From: Peronospora farinosa
Taxonomy: Eukaryota > Oomycota > Peronosporomycetes > Peronosporales > Peronosporaceae
Assembly: GCA_947646735.1 (NCBI GenBank)
Contig: CANTFK010000380.1
Location: forward strand, 1 to 64,000
Direction of reading: 5' to 3'
Length of the DNA: 64,000 nt
Position 1 is the stretch's first letter. Each line of letters starts with the position of its first letter. Below the pieces are notes generated by a model that was not told the origin of the DNA, searched no databases, and was given only the letters and a program-made list of their open reading frames with translations. Made by a program: the position numbers and the translations under genes. Shown piece after piece: positions 32,478 through 43,200 of this stretch.

Positions 32478-34398
32478 ATGTTTTCGGACCGTCCGTGAAT
32501 CACCAGCTCCGGGAGTAGATCATTGTCAGCACTCCATTGTTAAACGAGTTTTCACTAGCAAGTGTACAACCAATGGGTAACAACAAGTACACACCTTAAA
32601 CGACACGCAGCATTCATCTGAGATGGCCACCCAGCAGTAAACGGCGCGGGAAATTTAACGTGACTTTCCCCTCTTCACTTTTACTGCTTCATTCAAATTA
32701 TCTCTTCGTATCATTAACGAGAATAGAATGTATCTTTAGCGAGAGCAAACAGTATTCGTGGTCATAACCCATAGAAACAACAAGAGAGCGTGATTGCTGA
32801 CATCGAGACTCGAAATATGGTACCATCAGTTGCAGACTTGGTCCAGATTCGCAAAATGGTTTGCCACTCCTCGGACGAGTAGAAGGATGCCATAGGATCA
32901 CATCTCGTCGCGATAGCCAATGAGGTCTACGATGGCCTCAGTGTCAATGCCTCTGCACTTCTCGACGTCCAGGCAACAGTTTTCACAACAGCAACTCATG
33001 CACGAGCTAGTCGAAGAAGCTGCAGTGGCATGATAGACAATGTGGCGCCACTTACGCGGCATTTTATAAACTAATTTGGCAAGCGGTGCTGCTGATGCAA
33101 AAAACTATATAAGCGTTTGTGGTCCATTGTCTCTAAGTTACTATGAGAGGGAGTTGCATGTTTCTACCTCTTGCACGTAAAGATGGTGGTGCCCTTATCA
33201 ACTGCAGGTAAAAGTTTTCGAGCGAGATTTCGTAGCCTAAAGTCGCCCTCTACAAATAGTCACCCTCTTGTAGCTGCTTACGCTCCTCTTCAAGCTCGGA
33301 GATCATTAGTGGCTTAGTCGATGCAGTACTAACGTTTGCTGCTGCCAAGAGGCTTAACGAGATTCAACTTGAGCTCGACGAAGTATGTGGAGCTTGGACG
33401 TTAATACCGCTGACATTCGAATCTACCGAGGTCGTATGGTTGCCGTGCCCTACCAACCCAACTACGCTCGAATCGTAACCACCCGCCTTTGCCTTTGCTT
33501 GCACTTTGCAAAAGCGAGTAAGTAGGATCAGCAATACAAGCTACTTCTTCTTGGTCGATGGTTGTGGAATCGCACAGGCGGCACCTTCCGGTCGCTGTGA
33601 TAACTAGTCATACACGTACAAGCTACAACTAGCACAGAAAGCGAAAGGAAGTGTGCAGTCTATATACAAGACCTACAGAGTGTCGGTCGTAAAACGCATC
33701 AGCGTAGCAACGGTTCGAACCCGCGTAGGTTTCTGTCAAATAACACCATCAAATGCAAGTTGAGGCATTGTATATCGGTGCTGGCCTCTCCTACAACCTT
33801 TTTGCACGAGAGAAACAGTCCACAGACTTGCTGTTGTGAAATGATATACACATCGCGCCAAGGTTTGCATTCATATCTATATCCCACTGAATGCCAGGTA
33901 GTATTATCTCTTCATATGGGTCAGAGCTACCAACTCCTGATCACAGCTGACAGCTTGTGGACTGCAGGAAATGCACACACAAACTGCAGAAAAGAACAAA
34001 TATCACAAGAGGACAATTTGCGCAACCATTCCATTCTACCCTTATCTCTCATAATGCTGCTTCTCTTGTTTTTGTTGCTCGTGGTATCACCAACTACGCA
34101 CGGCTATGGCTGATGTTGTAGCGACTGCGGTCACATCGTCTTTGGTGTATTTGTATATGGCCACGGTCATAATGAAACGGCTACAACGAATTCGTTTCGA
34201 CTTGTGTCGGCTGCTGAACTCCATTTGGCTGATTGGGTGGCCCACTCACTGACGGCTTCTGATCCGTGCACGCGTACGGGTCTTTAATAGTCACCAGAAA
34301 CAACAAAAAGTTAGAGCAAGCAATGACAACGAAGTAAGACGAACTTTGACACTACACTTCGCATCAAGCTCCCTCAATATACAATACAGCAAATACAA
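32478..34398. other. Gene-poor stretch, no supported gene
   Basis: Frames are short and discontinuous in all directions. A tRNA-like B-box (CGGTTCGAACC) at about 33710 lacks the rest of a tRNA. The stretch may be decayed transposon DNA, but nothing identifiable remains. Confidence 0.4.
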
Positions 34399-34851
34399 TT
34401 ACGTACTCGGTGCAGTCATCATATCAGGTCCCCCACTAGAGCTCCTTTGCGTAATGCTCAAAACCTGACGCATGTTCAACCACTCTTTCTCCCAGATTTG
34501 CACCTGGTACGGCGTGGGTGTGCAGGATTCCAACGTCGTGTCAGAGCACTTGCCTTCCAGCATCATGACAGAGTCCTGGACTTCCGGCCTTATGACATTG
34601 CAGCCGTTTATATTGAACCAGTACTTGGTACCAGCCACTATCTGCTCGTATACTGAATCCACGCACGACCAGCACACGCGCATGCTACCAACCGATTCGG
34701 AATAGCCCTTATCGTCTTGCAAAGCAGATGTCAATGTATTCACGTTTTCGTCCGTCGGTGAGATCAAGGACATTCCACCCACTATATGTTCTGCAACAGT
34801 ACGCATTGTGGCAAGCGCAGGGAACGCCAGGAGAGAGAGAGCTACACGCAT
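34399..34851 (-). CDS. Secreted cystatin-like cysteine protease inhibitor (EPIC-type)
   Basis: The single-exon gene codes for 150 residues. A short signal peptide (MRVALSLLAFPALA) precedes the mature part. The three cystatin contact sites are visible: a Gly pair near the mature N-terminus (IVGGMSLI, residues 23-30), the QxVxG loop as QIVAG at 70-74 in VYEQIVAGTKYWFNI, and a C-terminal Trp region (QIWEKEWLN, 119-126). Cys residues could form two disulphides. Such proteins in Phytophthora (EPIC family) block papain-like plant apoplastic proteases; whether this one acts in infection is inference. The last about 20 residues are a Ser/Thr-rich extension. It stands alone in transposon-rich DNA. Confidence 0.8.
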   Translation of the reverse strand: MRVALSLLAFPALATMRTVAEHIVGGMSLISPTDENVNTLTSALQDDKGYSESVGSMRVCWSCVDSVYEQIVAGTKYWFNINGCNVIRPEVQDSVMMLEGKCSDTTLESCTPTPYQVQIWEKEWLNMRQVLSITQRSSSGGPDMMTAPST

Positions 34852-35184
34852 CGTATTAAAATTAGGTGGTGGGTGGAAAATTTGGAAATGATTTATCTTA
34901 ATTGGTCAAAGGCTCATTTTGTATACTCACGCCATCGAGTTCAAAAGAACATCTCACTGAAGAGGGTGTAGCCAATTAAAAATGCGGATACGTTTGATTG
35001 GGTGATAGAGAATTTTAACTAAGAAATGTATCGCATAAGAGGAAAAACTCTAAATCGCACCCACTAAAAATCAATCCGCACCCACTTGCCGCGCCCATCA
35101 CTCATTTGATCCTATTATAGTTATATATTGCAGCTAGACGAGAACATGGCGCTGCATAAGGTCTGTGAAACGAAGAATATGGTG
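34852..35184. other. Upstream region of the cystatin-like gene
   Basis: This is AT-rich DNA with the 5' flank of the minus-strand cystatin gene. No other gene is seen. Confidence 0.4.
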
Positions 35185-35500
35185 GAGAGCGCGGTCCGTA
35201 TGCGTGATCATGCTCTGCATTCAGCGGAACAGAAGTTTTCATAAGCAGGAAAGTGCGTCCACGGAGCAAGAGGTAGCGGAAGTCAAACAAGTCCTTCTTC
35301 GCCAACTCCGAGCGGTCGCTATCAGGGAACAACGAAGAGATAAAGATGTGAGCAAAGGCGTCTACCTTCGCCTAGCAACGGAAATGTTCCAAGACACCAT
35401 CAACATCAGGCAGTCGGTACTGCATAGCCCACGTAACCGCCAGGAGACAACTCCTGGGGTACTGGAATGGCTGAGGACTTTTCAGAAATCTTGTACACCA
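35185..35500 (+). repeat. Dispersed coding-like repeat, copy 1
   Basis: From about 35236 the sequence aligns with 51949 onward at roughly 85-90 percent over about 220 bp (shared peptide KQESAST.QEVAEVKQ.LLRQ). It lies just before the family A LTR at 35543. The origin is unknown: it could be part of a larger transposon or a duplicated gene fragment. Confidence 0.6.
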
Positions 35501-35542
35501 TAAACGGTAAATAGACAGTCTGTTTCCACACAAAAAGGTATG

Positions 35543-36512
35543 TGTAACGGGTCGATAGTTACACGAGTCCGTAAGTATATGATACTTAACGGGGAGGTTT
35601 AAAAGGGTACGAGACCTCCTAATTGACCCAACCTTGCGGATGTGATATCCATGGATAGATTAAGATTTTAACGGAGATGACGCCCAATTGGGACTAGGCG
35701 TCATGATGACGTCACAGACGGACGTCATGGCGAGATAAATATATATTTGAGCTCGCACTTAGGGATGCGCTTCTATAAAGACGTGGAACCATTGCAAAAT
35801 TAATCAATTAGTAGCAAGTTATATATAAAAATATTTTAGAAGGCAAAAGACAGTCTTACATTTGTTACACATTGTACATTGCACACAAGAAGCTAAACAA
35901 GCTTCTGCATGTAGCATGTGAAATTTTTGCTTAGTAGCTTGTTGCGCAGTTTTCTTTTGCGAATGGCAACTGTTGGTGCGACGTCTAAGCATACGACCAA
36001 GAATCCCACCACCGCGTACGGAGATTAGACGGTTTAACCGCTTCCTCGCGTGCTTAATGTAACGGGGTGAGTCCGTTACAAATATTGACACTTATATGAA
36101 GTGTCAATAGAATATTATTATAACTAATAATATTTGACAATATTATCTTTTCTTATAATATTGTTCCTAGATCTCCTTGAAGTTGGAGATGCCCTATCAT
36201 TGGTTGATATGGGCCATCATATCAGCCAACGCGCTGACCAATGACCGATGGACGCGCGCAATGAGTGGAGGGCAAGTTGTCAGCATACCTAGTTGTAGTT
36301 TAGTATAGCTAACATAGGTTATAACAGATTAGTTTTATTAGATAGTTAACTATATTAAATACAGTTTTCTTTCCCTCTCAACTAAGCGTTTGTTTAGTTG
36401 ATTCCCTTCCTCTGCTCACGTGTACGTGAGGTAATTGAGGCACCTGCTTTCGCTGTCATCAGTGAAGGTAGACTATACTATTATCAGTATAGTCGGAGGG
36501 TGCCCCATTACA
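35543..36512 (+). repeat. Family A LTR, copy 2 (5' LTR)
   Basis: It starts TGTAACGGG and ends CCCATTACA, giving TGTAA...TTACA ends, followed after two bases by a TGG primer-site start. An internal CCGTTACA at 36080 is an alternative, shorter end. Hairpins lie at 36084-36108 and 36471-36494. Confidence 0.7.
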
Positions 36513-36514
36513 CC

Positions 36515-36530
36515 TGGTAGCACTTCGTGG
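36515..36530 (+). other. Primer binding site
   Basis: TGGTAGCACTTCGTGG follows the LTR end by two bases. It begins with TGG, as expected for pairing with a tRNA 3' CCA end. The tRNA species cannot be named from memory. Confidence 0.5.
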
Positions 36531-36558
36531 TCCGTTCAGCGACCACCGCACCATCCGC

Positions 36559-37744
36559 TATGGAATCAGCGGGTGATGAACGTCATCACGCAACGCGTGA
36601 TGACTTCCGACATTTGAGTGACCTCGAATGGAATGCGGTTCAGCGTATGGCTGAAATCATCGGCAACCCTGCCGTTGGTGCCATGTTGCTCTCTCTTAGC
36701 GGAGACGACCAACATGCAACCATCGCCGAGTTCATACAACATGAATTTGACGAAGTTGTAAAGAAACTCACCTTGCTACAGAAGCAAGGTTCTCAACAGG
36801 TTGACCTGTTGATGCAGAAGAATTCTCAACAAGCTGACTTGTTGATGCAGCAGGGTGTTCAACAGAATGAACTGTAAATCCAAGAGCAGGCTATTATTGC
36901 CCCTGCCGGGTCGACGCATGTACGTCGACCCGAGTACTTGAAGATTGATGTCTCCAAGTACAAGGCAGTCGAAGGCGACTCCTTGTTAAGATGGTTCGTC
37001 GAAATCGACGATTCCATTGAGGCTCGTCGCATCGATGACGATGCGATGAAGGTCAAGTTCGCCATGTCGAACTTGGCAGGACGTGCCAAAGCTCGGTCCT
37101 TAGGGCTCAAACTGCACGACCCACACGTTTACCCAACGTATGATGTCTTCAAGGCGCGGCTCAAACACACGTTTGAACCGCCTCGCGCCGAATTCAGGGC
37201 TCCAGCTGAGCTCCTGGATTTGAAACAGGGTAAGCGTGATGTACACGCTTACGCCCAACACGTACGATACCTCGTTAGTTGTATCGTGCTGAACCCAATC
37301 GATGAACACACGCAGGTTACTGTGTTCATCAAGGGTCTGACAGATGGTCCTGTCAAGACCCACCTGTTCCGCTTGGACCTAGAATCGCTGGACCAAGCGA
37401 TCTCTGCAGCGGAACAGGAGGACTTTAGCCTGCAACAGGCTCACGTCCACTCGGGGTCCTATCGTTCACCGAGACGACAGGAGGGCGGAGGTCCAGAACC
37501 AATGGACCTCTCCTATGTAGAGAGCGAGCGACCTCGCTCTCCAGGGTACAAGCGATTGCAAAAGTGCAATCGATGTCAGAAGTTGGGCCACTACGCTTAT
37601 GAGTGTAGTGCCCCCCGCCTAGTGTCTCGTAACACTGGGAGTGACGATCGACCGTCTGCCAAGAAGAGCCAGAGACGTGGGTCGCACGTGTTGCGAGATC
37701 GCAACAACGTGGGGTACCTTAAAAAAAACGGTCGGGGTCAGTAG
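36559..37744 (+). pseudogene. gag: Ty3/gypsy gag, one internal stop
   Basis: The frame starts MESAGDERHHATRDDFR and is stopped once, by TAA at 36875-36877, then continues in the same frame to TAG at 37742. It carries a capsid-like region (SLLRWFVEIDDSIEARRID, VFKARLKHTFEPPRAEF), an acidic stretch, and a CCHC zinc knuckle CNRCQKLGHYAYEC. Gln-rich repeats (SQQVDLLMQKNSQQADLLMQ) lie near residue 90-107. The single stop would fit a C-to-T change in a Gln codon. Gag would form the virus-like particle shell. Confidence 0.85.
37723..37729 (+). other. Putative minus-one frameshift site, gag to protease
   Basis: In the gag frame the codons read CTT AAA AAA AAC, which contains the classic heptamer A AAA AAC. 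A slip of minus one here moves exactly into the frame of the protease that follows and avoids the gag stop at 37742. Possible downstream stems are GGATC/GATCC (about 37748-37766) and CGTCAAGAG/CTCTTGACG further on. Confidence 0.6.
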
Positions 37745-40262
37745 GGGAGGATCGCCCTGCTGATCCAGCAACGTCAAGAGAGTTCGCGGGACTCTTGACG
37801 AGGGTTGCTCCCAACACACAGTCACCGTGTGTTGCCGCTCCTAGTGATGAGGTATCTCTCATCACCTTGAAGATCGAAGTGACAAAGAACATGTCACTTC
37901 GCGACCTAGTTGATTGCAGGGCGTCGAACAACTTTGTTCAACGCCAATCGCTAGATGATCGTAGGCTCAAATGTGTTGAGCGCGAGACCCCTCCAACGAG
38001 GATGACGGTGCGTCTTGCAACTGGCGCATTCGTAACAGTAAAGAAACGTGTAGTGGGAATTCACTACACGCTTGAAGGCAAAAAGTACGATGATGATTTT
38101 CATCATACTCGACCTGGATGACAAAATTGATGTCATCCTAGGATTACCATAGCTCAGAAGGTAAGATCCATGGGTCATCTGGCAGCATCGAACCGTGAAG
38201 ATGCCTGCCGCTTGTTCATCAGTTGGCCATCTGATGAACGTATTGGAGCGTTCACAAGCTTGTGAATGTACTACGAGTGAGGGCGATGGCCTCGCTTGTG
38301 AATGTACTACGAGTGAGGGCGATGGCCTCACTTGTGGTCCGTTCGTCAGTACGATTTCCCAAGAACTCGGTGTGTTAGATAGTCATACTGTGGAGCAAGC
38401 TGCCGGCAACTGTGCACAAGCACAGGCAGTGATGAAGGTCCACCACTCGAATAAGTCGAGTGGAATGGGACATGAATGCTCGCCTAGAGGGCAGCATTCA
38501 CCGAAGAGTAAACCGGTTGCCCAGAAGCGGCAACACGGTAATCCTAGAACAACTGGAGCGTTGATCGTAGGGGATCTCGCTGTGGTTGCGCCACCACAGC
38601 TAGAGGAAGTCGATGAAATAAGTTCCATCGATCCTGAGTAATAAGACCCAGGAAGTAACCGAGACGTTGAACGTCTTGGTTAATGACGGATCAAATGTAA
38701 GCGCTTATACGCTTGATCTGATCGCGCCTCCGAAGTTGACTTCGGAGATAACTCAGTTGCCTACGCTAGAACCTAAAAGTTTCTTGCGTGATCTGCGTAG
38801 TGGCAAAGTCAAGCAGATCTGTGTGCTCGTCGCAGAGGACGAGTACATGACTGACATTCGGTCAGCAACAGTTTTTGCCGAGAACGAACGGGTTCTTAGC
38901 AGCTCATCAATGGACGAAAGTGTCCTTGATGAGAAGACTCGGATTGAGCGATATACATCGCAATCCTGGGAGTCGCTGAAGTCAAATCCTTTGTACAAGG
39001 ATTTGGTCGAATTCAAGGATGTATTCCCTGAATCCGTTCCGTGCGAGTTGCCTAAGGATAAAGGTACTCGACACGAGATCGACCTTGTTCCTGGCACAAA
39101 ATATTGTGTCATGAAGCAGTGACCACTGCCTCGGGAACAGGTCGAGGCGATCGACAAGTTCTTTGCCGATCGCCTAAAAGCGGGCCATGTGAGGGAGTCA
39201 ACTTCACCTCACAGCTCTCCGACCTTCTGTGTGCGCAAGGAAACAGGAGGGTGGCGGATAGTCACGCGTTCATCAAGTTGAATGCTGCAACGATCCCGGC
39301 GCAAACGCCGATACCGAGAAAGGACGTAATCATAGATGGTATGTCTATAAATACCATCTTTCCGTCCATGGATCTGATGGATGGTTTCTAGCAGATCCTA
39401 ATGCGTGAACGGGACATCCCGTACACAGCAGTGAGCACTCTCAGTGGTATGCTTTGGGAATGGTTGGTGATGCCGCAAGGGCTTAGTAATGCACGAGCCA
39501 CATTCAATAGATGTGTTTCACATCTATTAAGACCGGTGCGCGAATTCACTCCGAGTTACTTCGATGATGTGCTCGTCCATAGTACGGGAAATCAGACGTG
39601 GAAGTCCATAGACTCCACGTCCGTAAGGTTCTTACACTTATGCGCGAGCACAAGTTGTACGCCAACCTCAAGGAGTGTATATTCGCACCTAGCGAAATAC
39701 CACTTCTTGGGTGCATCGTCGGAAAGAACGGCGTACGCCCTGATCCAGAAAAGATTAAGGCGAGCACCGACTGGCCAGTGCCAGTCGATGTCAAGGGACT
39801 AAGGAAATTCCTTTGGCTAGCGGCGTACTTGCACAAGTACTCGCGCAATTACGCCGAAATGACAGTACAGCTTTCTTGTTTACTTTAAAAAAGGTAAAGT
39901 GGAATTATGATGCTGACTGTCAGCGTTCCTTTGAACGTATCGAGTAAAGCTTGATGCAATCGCCAGTATTGGCGATTGGAGATCAAGACAGACCATTTCA
40001 AGTGGTCTGTGACATCAGCGATTTTGCAATCCGCTGTTCACTAATGCAATATGATACAGACGGCGCAGAGCGTGTCGTCTGTTATCAATCGCGTCAGCTG
40101 CAACCGGCTGAGCGCAATTACCCGGTGCATGACAAGGAACTCCTTGCCATGAAGTATGCACTGGCTAAGTTTTGCGTCTATCTCTTAGGAGATAGACCGT
40201 TCTTTGTGTATACAGACCATGCATCACTACGCACGGCTGTAAACATTCCACACCTCTCGCAC
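37745..40262 (+). pseudogene. pol: Ty3/gypsy protease, reverse transcriptase and partial RNase H
   Basis: The protease keeps a degenerate active site (LVDCRASNNFVQ, where DCGAS is usual) and a C-terminal DVILGLP followed by TAG where Trp is expected. RT keeps CVRKETGG, the fingers-palm PQGLSNARATFNRC and the catalytic box SYFDDVLVHS. RNase H reads VVCDISDFAIRCSLMQYDTD to FFVYTDHASLRTAV before the break. Multiple frameshifts lie between 38100 and 39950. The spacer between protease and RT has a 36-bp in-frame duplication. Confidence 0.85.
38258..38329 (+). repeat. 36-bp tandem duplication, in frame
   Basis: Units 38258-38293 and 38294-38329 are identical over 36 bp and encode ACECTTSEGDGL twice. 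The duplication keeps the reading frame. Confidence 0.95.
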
Positions 40263-43200
40263 GCTGCCGGTGGTAACGCGTTGCCTTTTCCCATCAACAG
40301 ATGTCGTTTCTGCCAAATGATCTGGCGGAGACGGTCCACTTGCTCCTTTGGAGTTACACCAGGGTCTGGAATTTGAGTACCTTCCATCGTGACTTCGTTT
40401 GTAGAAGGGGAGACCTCAGGAATAATCGACCAGTTTTTGTCAAATTCTTCCGCGCATAGCTCTCCACTCTCAAGGACCCAGACCTGGTCATCGGCTATAT
40501 TTGCCTCGGCTCCATTATCTTGTTGGCCCCTCCGCAATTAGACCTCATCCATCCCGAACTCGTCAATTCTTGGGGCTTCTTTGATCAGGCTGACTTCTGC
40601 TGGTTGGTTCCCGTCAAAAGTATCTTATCCTACCTCTGAGTCCGGCAGTGCTGACTCGGGGCTTCTCGGATGAACACCCAGCACAGTAGTAACCACTGTG
40701 GCTTGGGCTCCTGTTCGTGACAATATTCTTTCTGAGGTCTTATACTGGGGTTTTTCGACCATGGGACCTTGGTATCCTTCTTCTTGAAAGGGTTCGGTCT
40801 TCTTCGTCAGTGGTAGCTTGGTAGGCCAGGTTCTGCCATTCAGCATACCTCCTAGATTCTACTGACACAAATCCTTGAGATCGAGGGACCCGGTCCTTGG
40901 TTAGCTAAATGCACAGTTTGGTGTCTTCATGCAGAATTAAATTCTTGTCACTAACATTGGTGACCCTTAAACACTGGCGTCGTCCATACCCCTGTACCAT
41001 TTTAGTCACTCATCGTTCTCCACGGGTAATCCATAATTTACACTGGTCTGATACAGATCTCTTCAATGGAACTTCCACGTACTTAGCCACTGACAAATTC
41101 ACATATTGGCCCAATTTCACTTCCAAAATATGTCCGCTATACAAGGTCTTGCGACCTGCCATCTTGATTCGCACTTCATCTGGTAAGCAAATAGTTCCAT
41201 CTGCCATTCCAATCGTATTCCGGCTGGCACCATAAAATCCATTCCAAAGAGTGCATCCTGACCAACCAGGGAACCAACACATCCATCGAAAAAAATATAC
41301 TAAAACTCCATTAAGCGTAATCTTCACTTTTGTTCGTCCTTCCGTGGTGTATACCACTTCTCCAATACCCACACACTCTTGTCACTCGCTCGTATCGATT
41401 TGGCAGCCTACCTCACGAGCAAAGGCGGTATTCAAAATCGATACCTCGGCACCGGAATCGAAGAGCAGATTCGAGCGAGTATTATTGACCTTCCAGAGGC
41501 CTTAGCCTGCTTGAAACATTTTTGGAGCATGATGTTTCCAGTATCCTCTCGATTCTCCCGGCAATTATTTTAGCATCATCACCGGCTCCTCCCGTGTATA
41601 TTCATTGGATATATGTGCATTGGCCACAACAGCTAATGAATTGATGCAAAAGCTCGATGTATTTCCAACCACTTCTTTCTCCTTAACGAAATTCTCCATC
41701 GGGTGCTTCTCCACAACTGCATAAATGTAGCAATCAGAACGCTCGGCTCGTACCAGATTCAAACCTGGCGAGCGTCCTAATTTAACTCTTTCTCGGCAGC
41801 CTCCGGCAGCTGCCCCGCATGCTTGGTCGAGTTGTACCATTGGCGAATCAAGTTGTAGAACGCCTTCATCTGGCACTTCCCCGCGTCGTGGATCTCGTTA
41901 CAACCGCGACACACAAACAAAGAGCGTGCCCCTTCTTTCCACATCTTTCGCATACTAGTCGCTTCCAACAGTCCAGGTCCCCATGCTTCCTGGATCCGCA
42001 ATGGGTACACTTCGTCAGCGGGGCCTCTGGGCCCGGTCTTTGTCCGGGGCCCTCCGGCGCACACCAGCCCCTATCCTGATTCGGGTCCTGATGGTCTCGA
42101 GGTCCATCCACGTCCCAAGACCTACCATTGTGGGCTTTGGTCGCCGCCGCATAAATTCGTCCCAGGTCTCCCCCCCCCTCAGATCCACTGGAGCTGGACT
42201 CTTGCTCACCTTTACTTCCTGATGTAGCTCGGATAGCTTGGAAAGGACGTCTTGGTTTAATCTTGGTATACTCGGTCTGGGGAGGGGGGGTCGGGGCCTT
42301 TTGGCGAAACTTGCTGGAGCCAAACAGGACCTTTCCGTGACACGCCTTCGATCGTTGGCGCGCTAGCAGAACTTCTTCCAGGTCATCTGCATCCATAATT
42401 CTGAGCATGGTGAGCTGGTCCGCCAGTTCGCGATCGTCCAAAGTCTCCAAGTAATGTTCTACATGTTCACGTTTCACCTGAGGGGGGCCCATCTTAATTT
42501 TTAATTTGGCTCTGAGCCTCGCCATATTCAAACGGTTAAGTATTCCAGTGGTGACTCGTCGGATCTCTTCCTTGCATGATAATACTGCCGGGCCACAGAC
42601 ACACCTAAGCCTTAGAAGTGGCCTTAAAATTTTTGCAAAAGTAGCTTCCAGTCGCCACGTACCGTCCGACTCAGTTGTCGGTACCAGTTCTGAGCCGGAC
42701 CCGTGAGAAGGCCCCCGAAAAAAGTGTCTGGAGCCTGGTCTCGGATAAACGCAGTCTTCACTTTGGAGCTCCAGATTCGGGAACGGTCCTCATCATGGTT
42801 CCTCACGTTGAATTTCTTTAAGTCCGATGAGGCTGACACCAGTATATGGGGAATAATTGTAGGGCCCCCCCCTGCTGTAGCCGTGGCCACAGTCGCTCGT
42901 GCCGAGGCAGACGGAAACGTCAAATCATCCGGATCTTACTCTCCATTAGAAGACTCTGCTGATTCCATGTCTACATCCGGAAATTCACGTGGTGACCCCA
43001 GGTGATCGGCTCTCTGGGAGGGCCCAGGGTAAAGTGGACCTCGGCCCCTCATGATCTGTCCCCTGTCCGATGCGTTTCGGGTGGGTCCCTGCTCTTCCAG
43101 GAACTTGGCCATCGCCATTTCGAAATATGAATGGAGCGCACCAGAGGACCCTGACTCAGGCTTTACATTCTGATCAATTGCTGTGTCCAACGACCCTGGC

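Larger units (their letters stand above)
35543..40262 (+). mobile_element. Family A Ty3/gypsy retrotransposon, 3'-truncated
   Basis: The order is 5' LTR (35543-36512), primer site, gag, protease, reverse transcriptase and RNase H, all on the plus strand. It breaks at about 40262 inside RNase H, where minus-strand sequence of another element begins. Integrase and the 3' LTR are missing. Several in-frame stops and frameshifts make it inactive. The coding DNA is packed with short perfect inverted repeats. Confidence 0.85.

Noticed and set aside
33669..33728. tRNA-like segment with GGTTCGAACC and ACCTAC/GTAGGT ends
   Set aside because: Only 60 nt between the outer stem halves, no A box, and only three pairs in the T stem. 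A chance match or SINE debris is more likely.
38258..38329. CRISPR-like repeat
   Set aside because: It is a simple two-unit tandem duplication in a retrotransposon with no spacers, in a eukaryotic genome.
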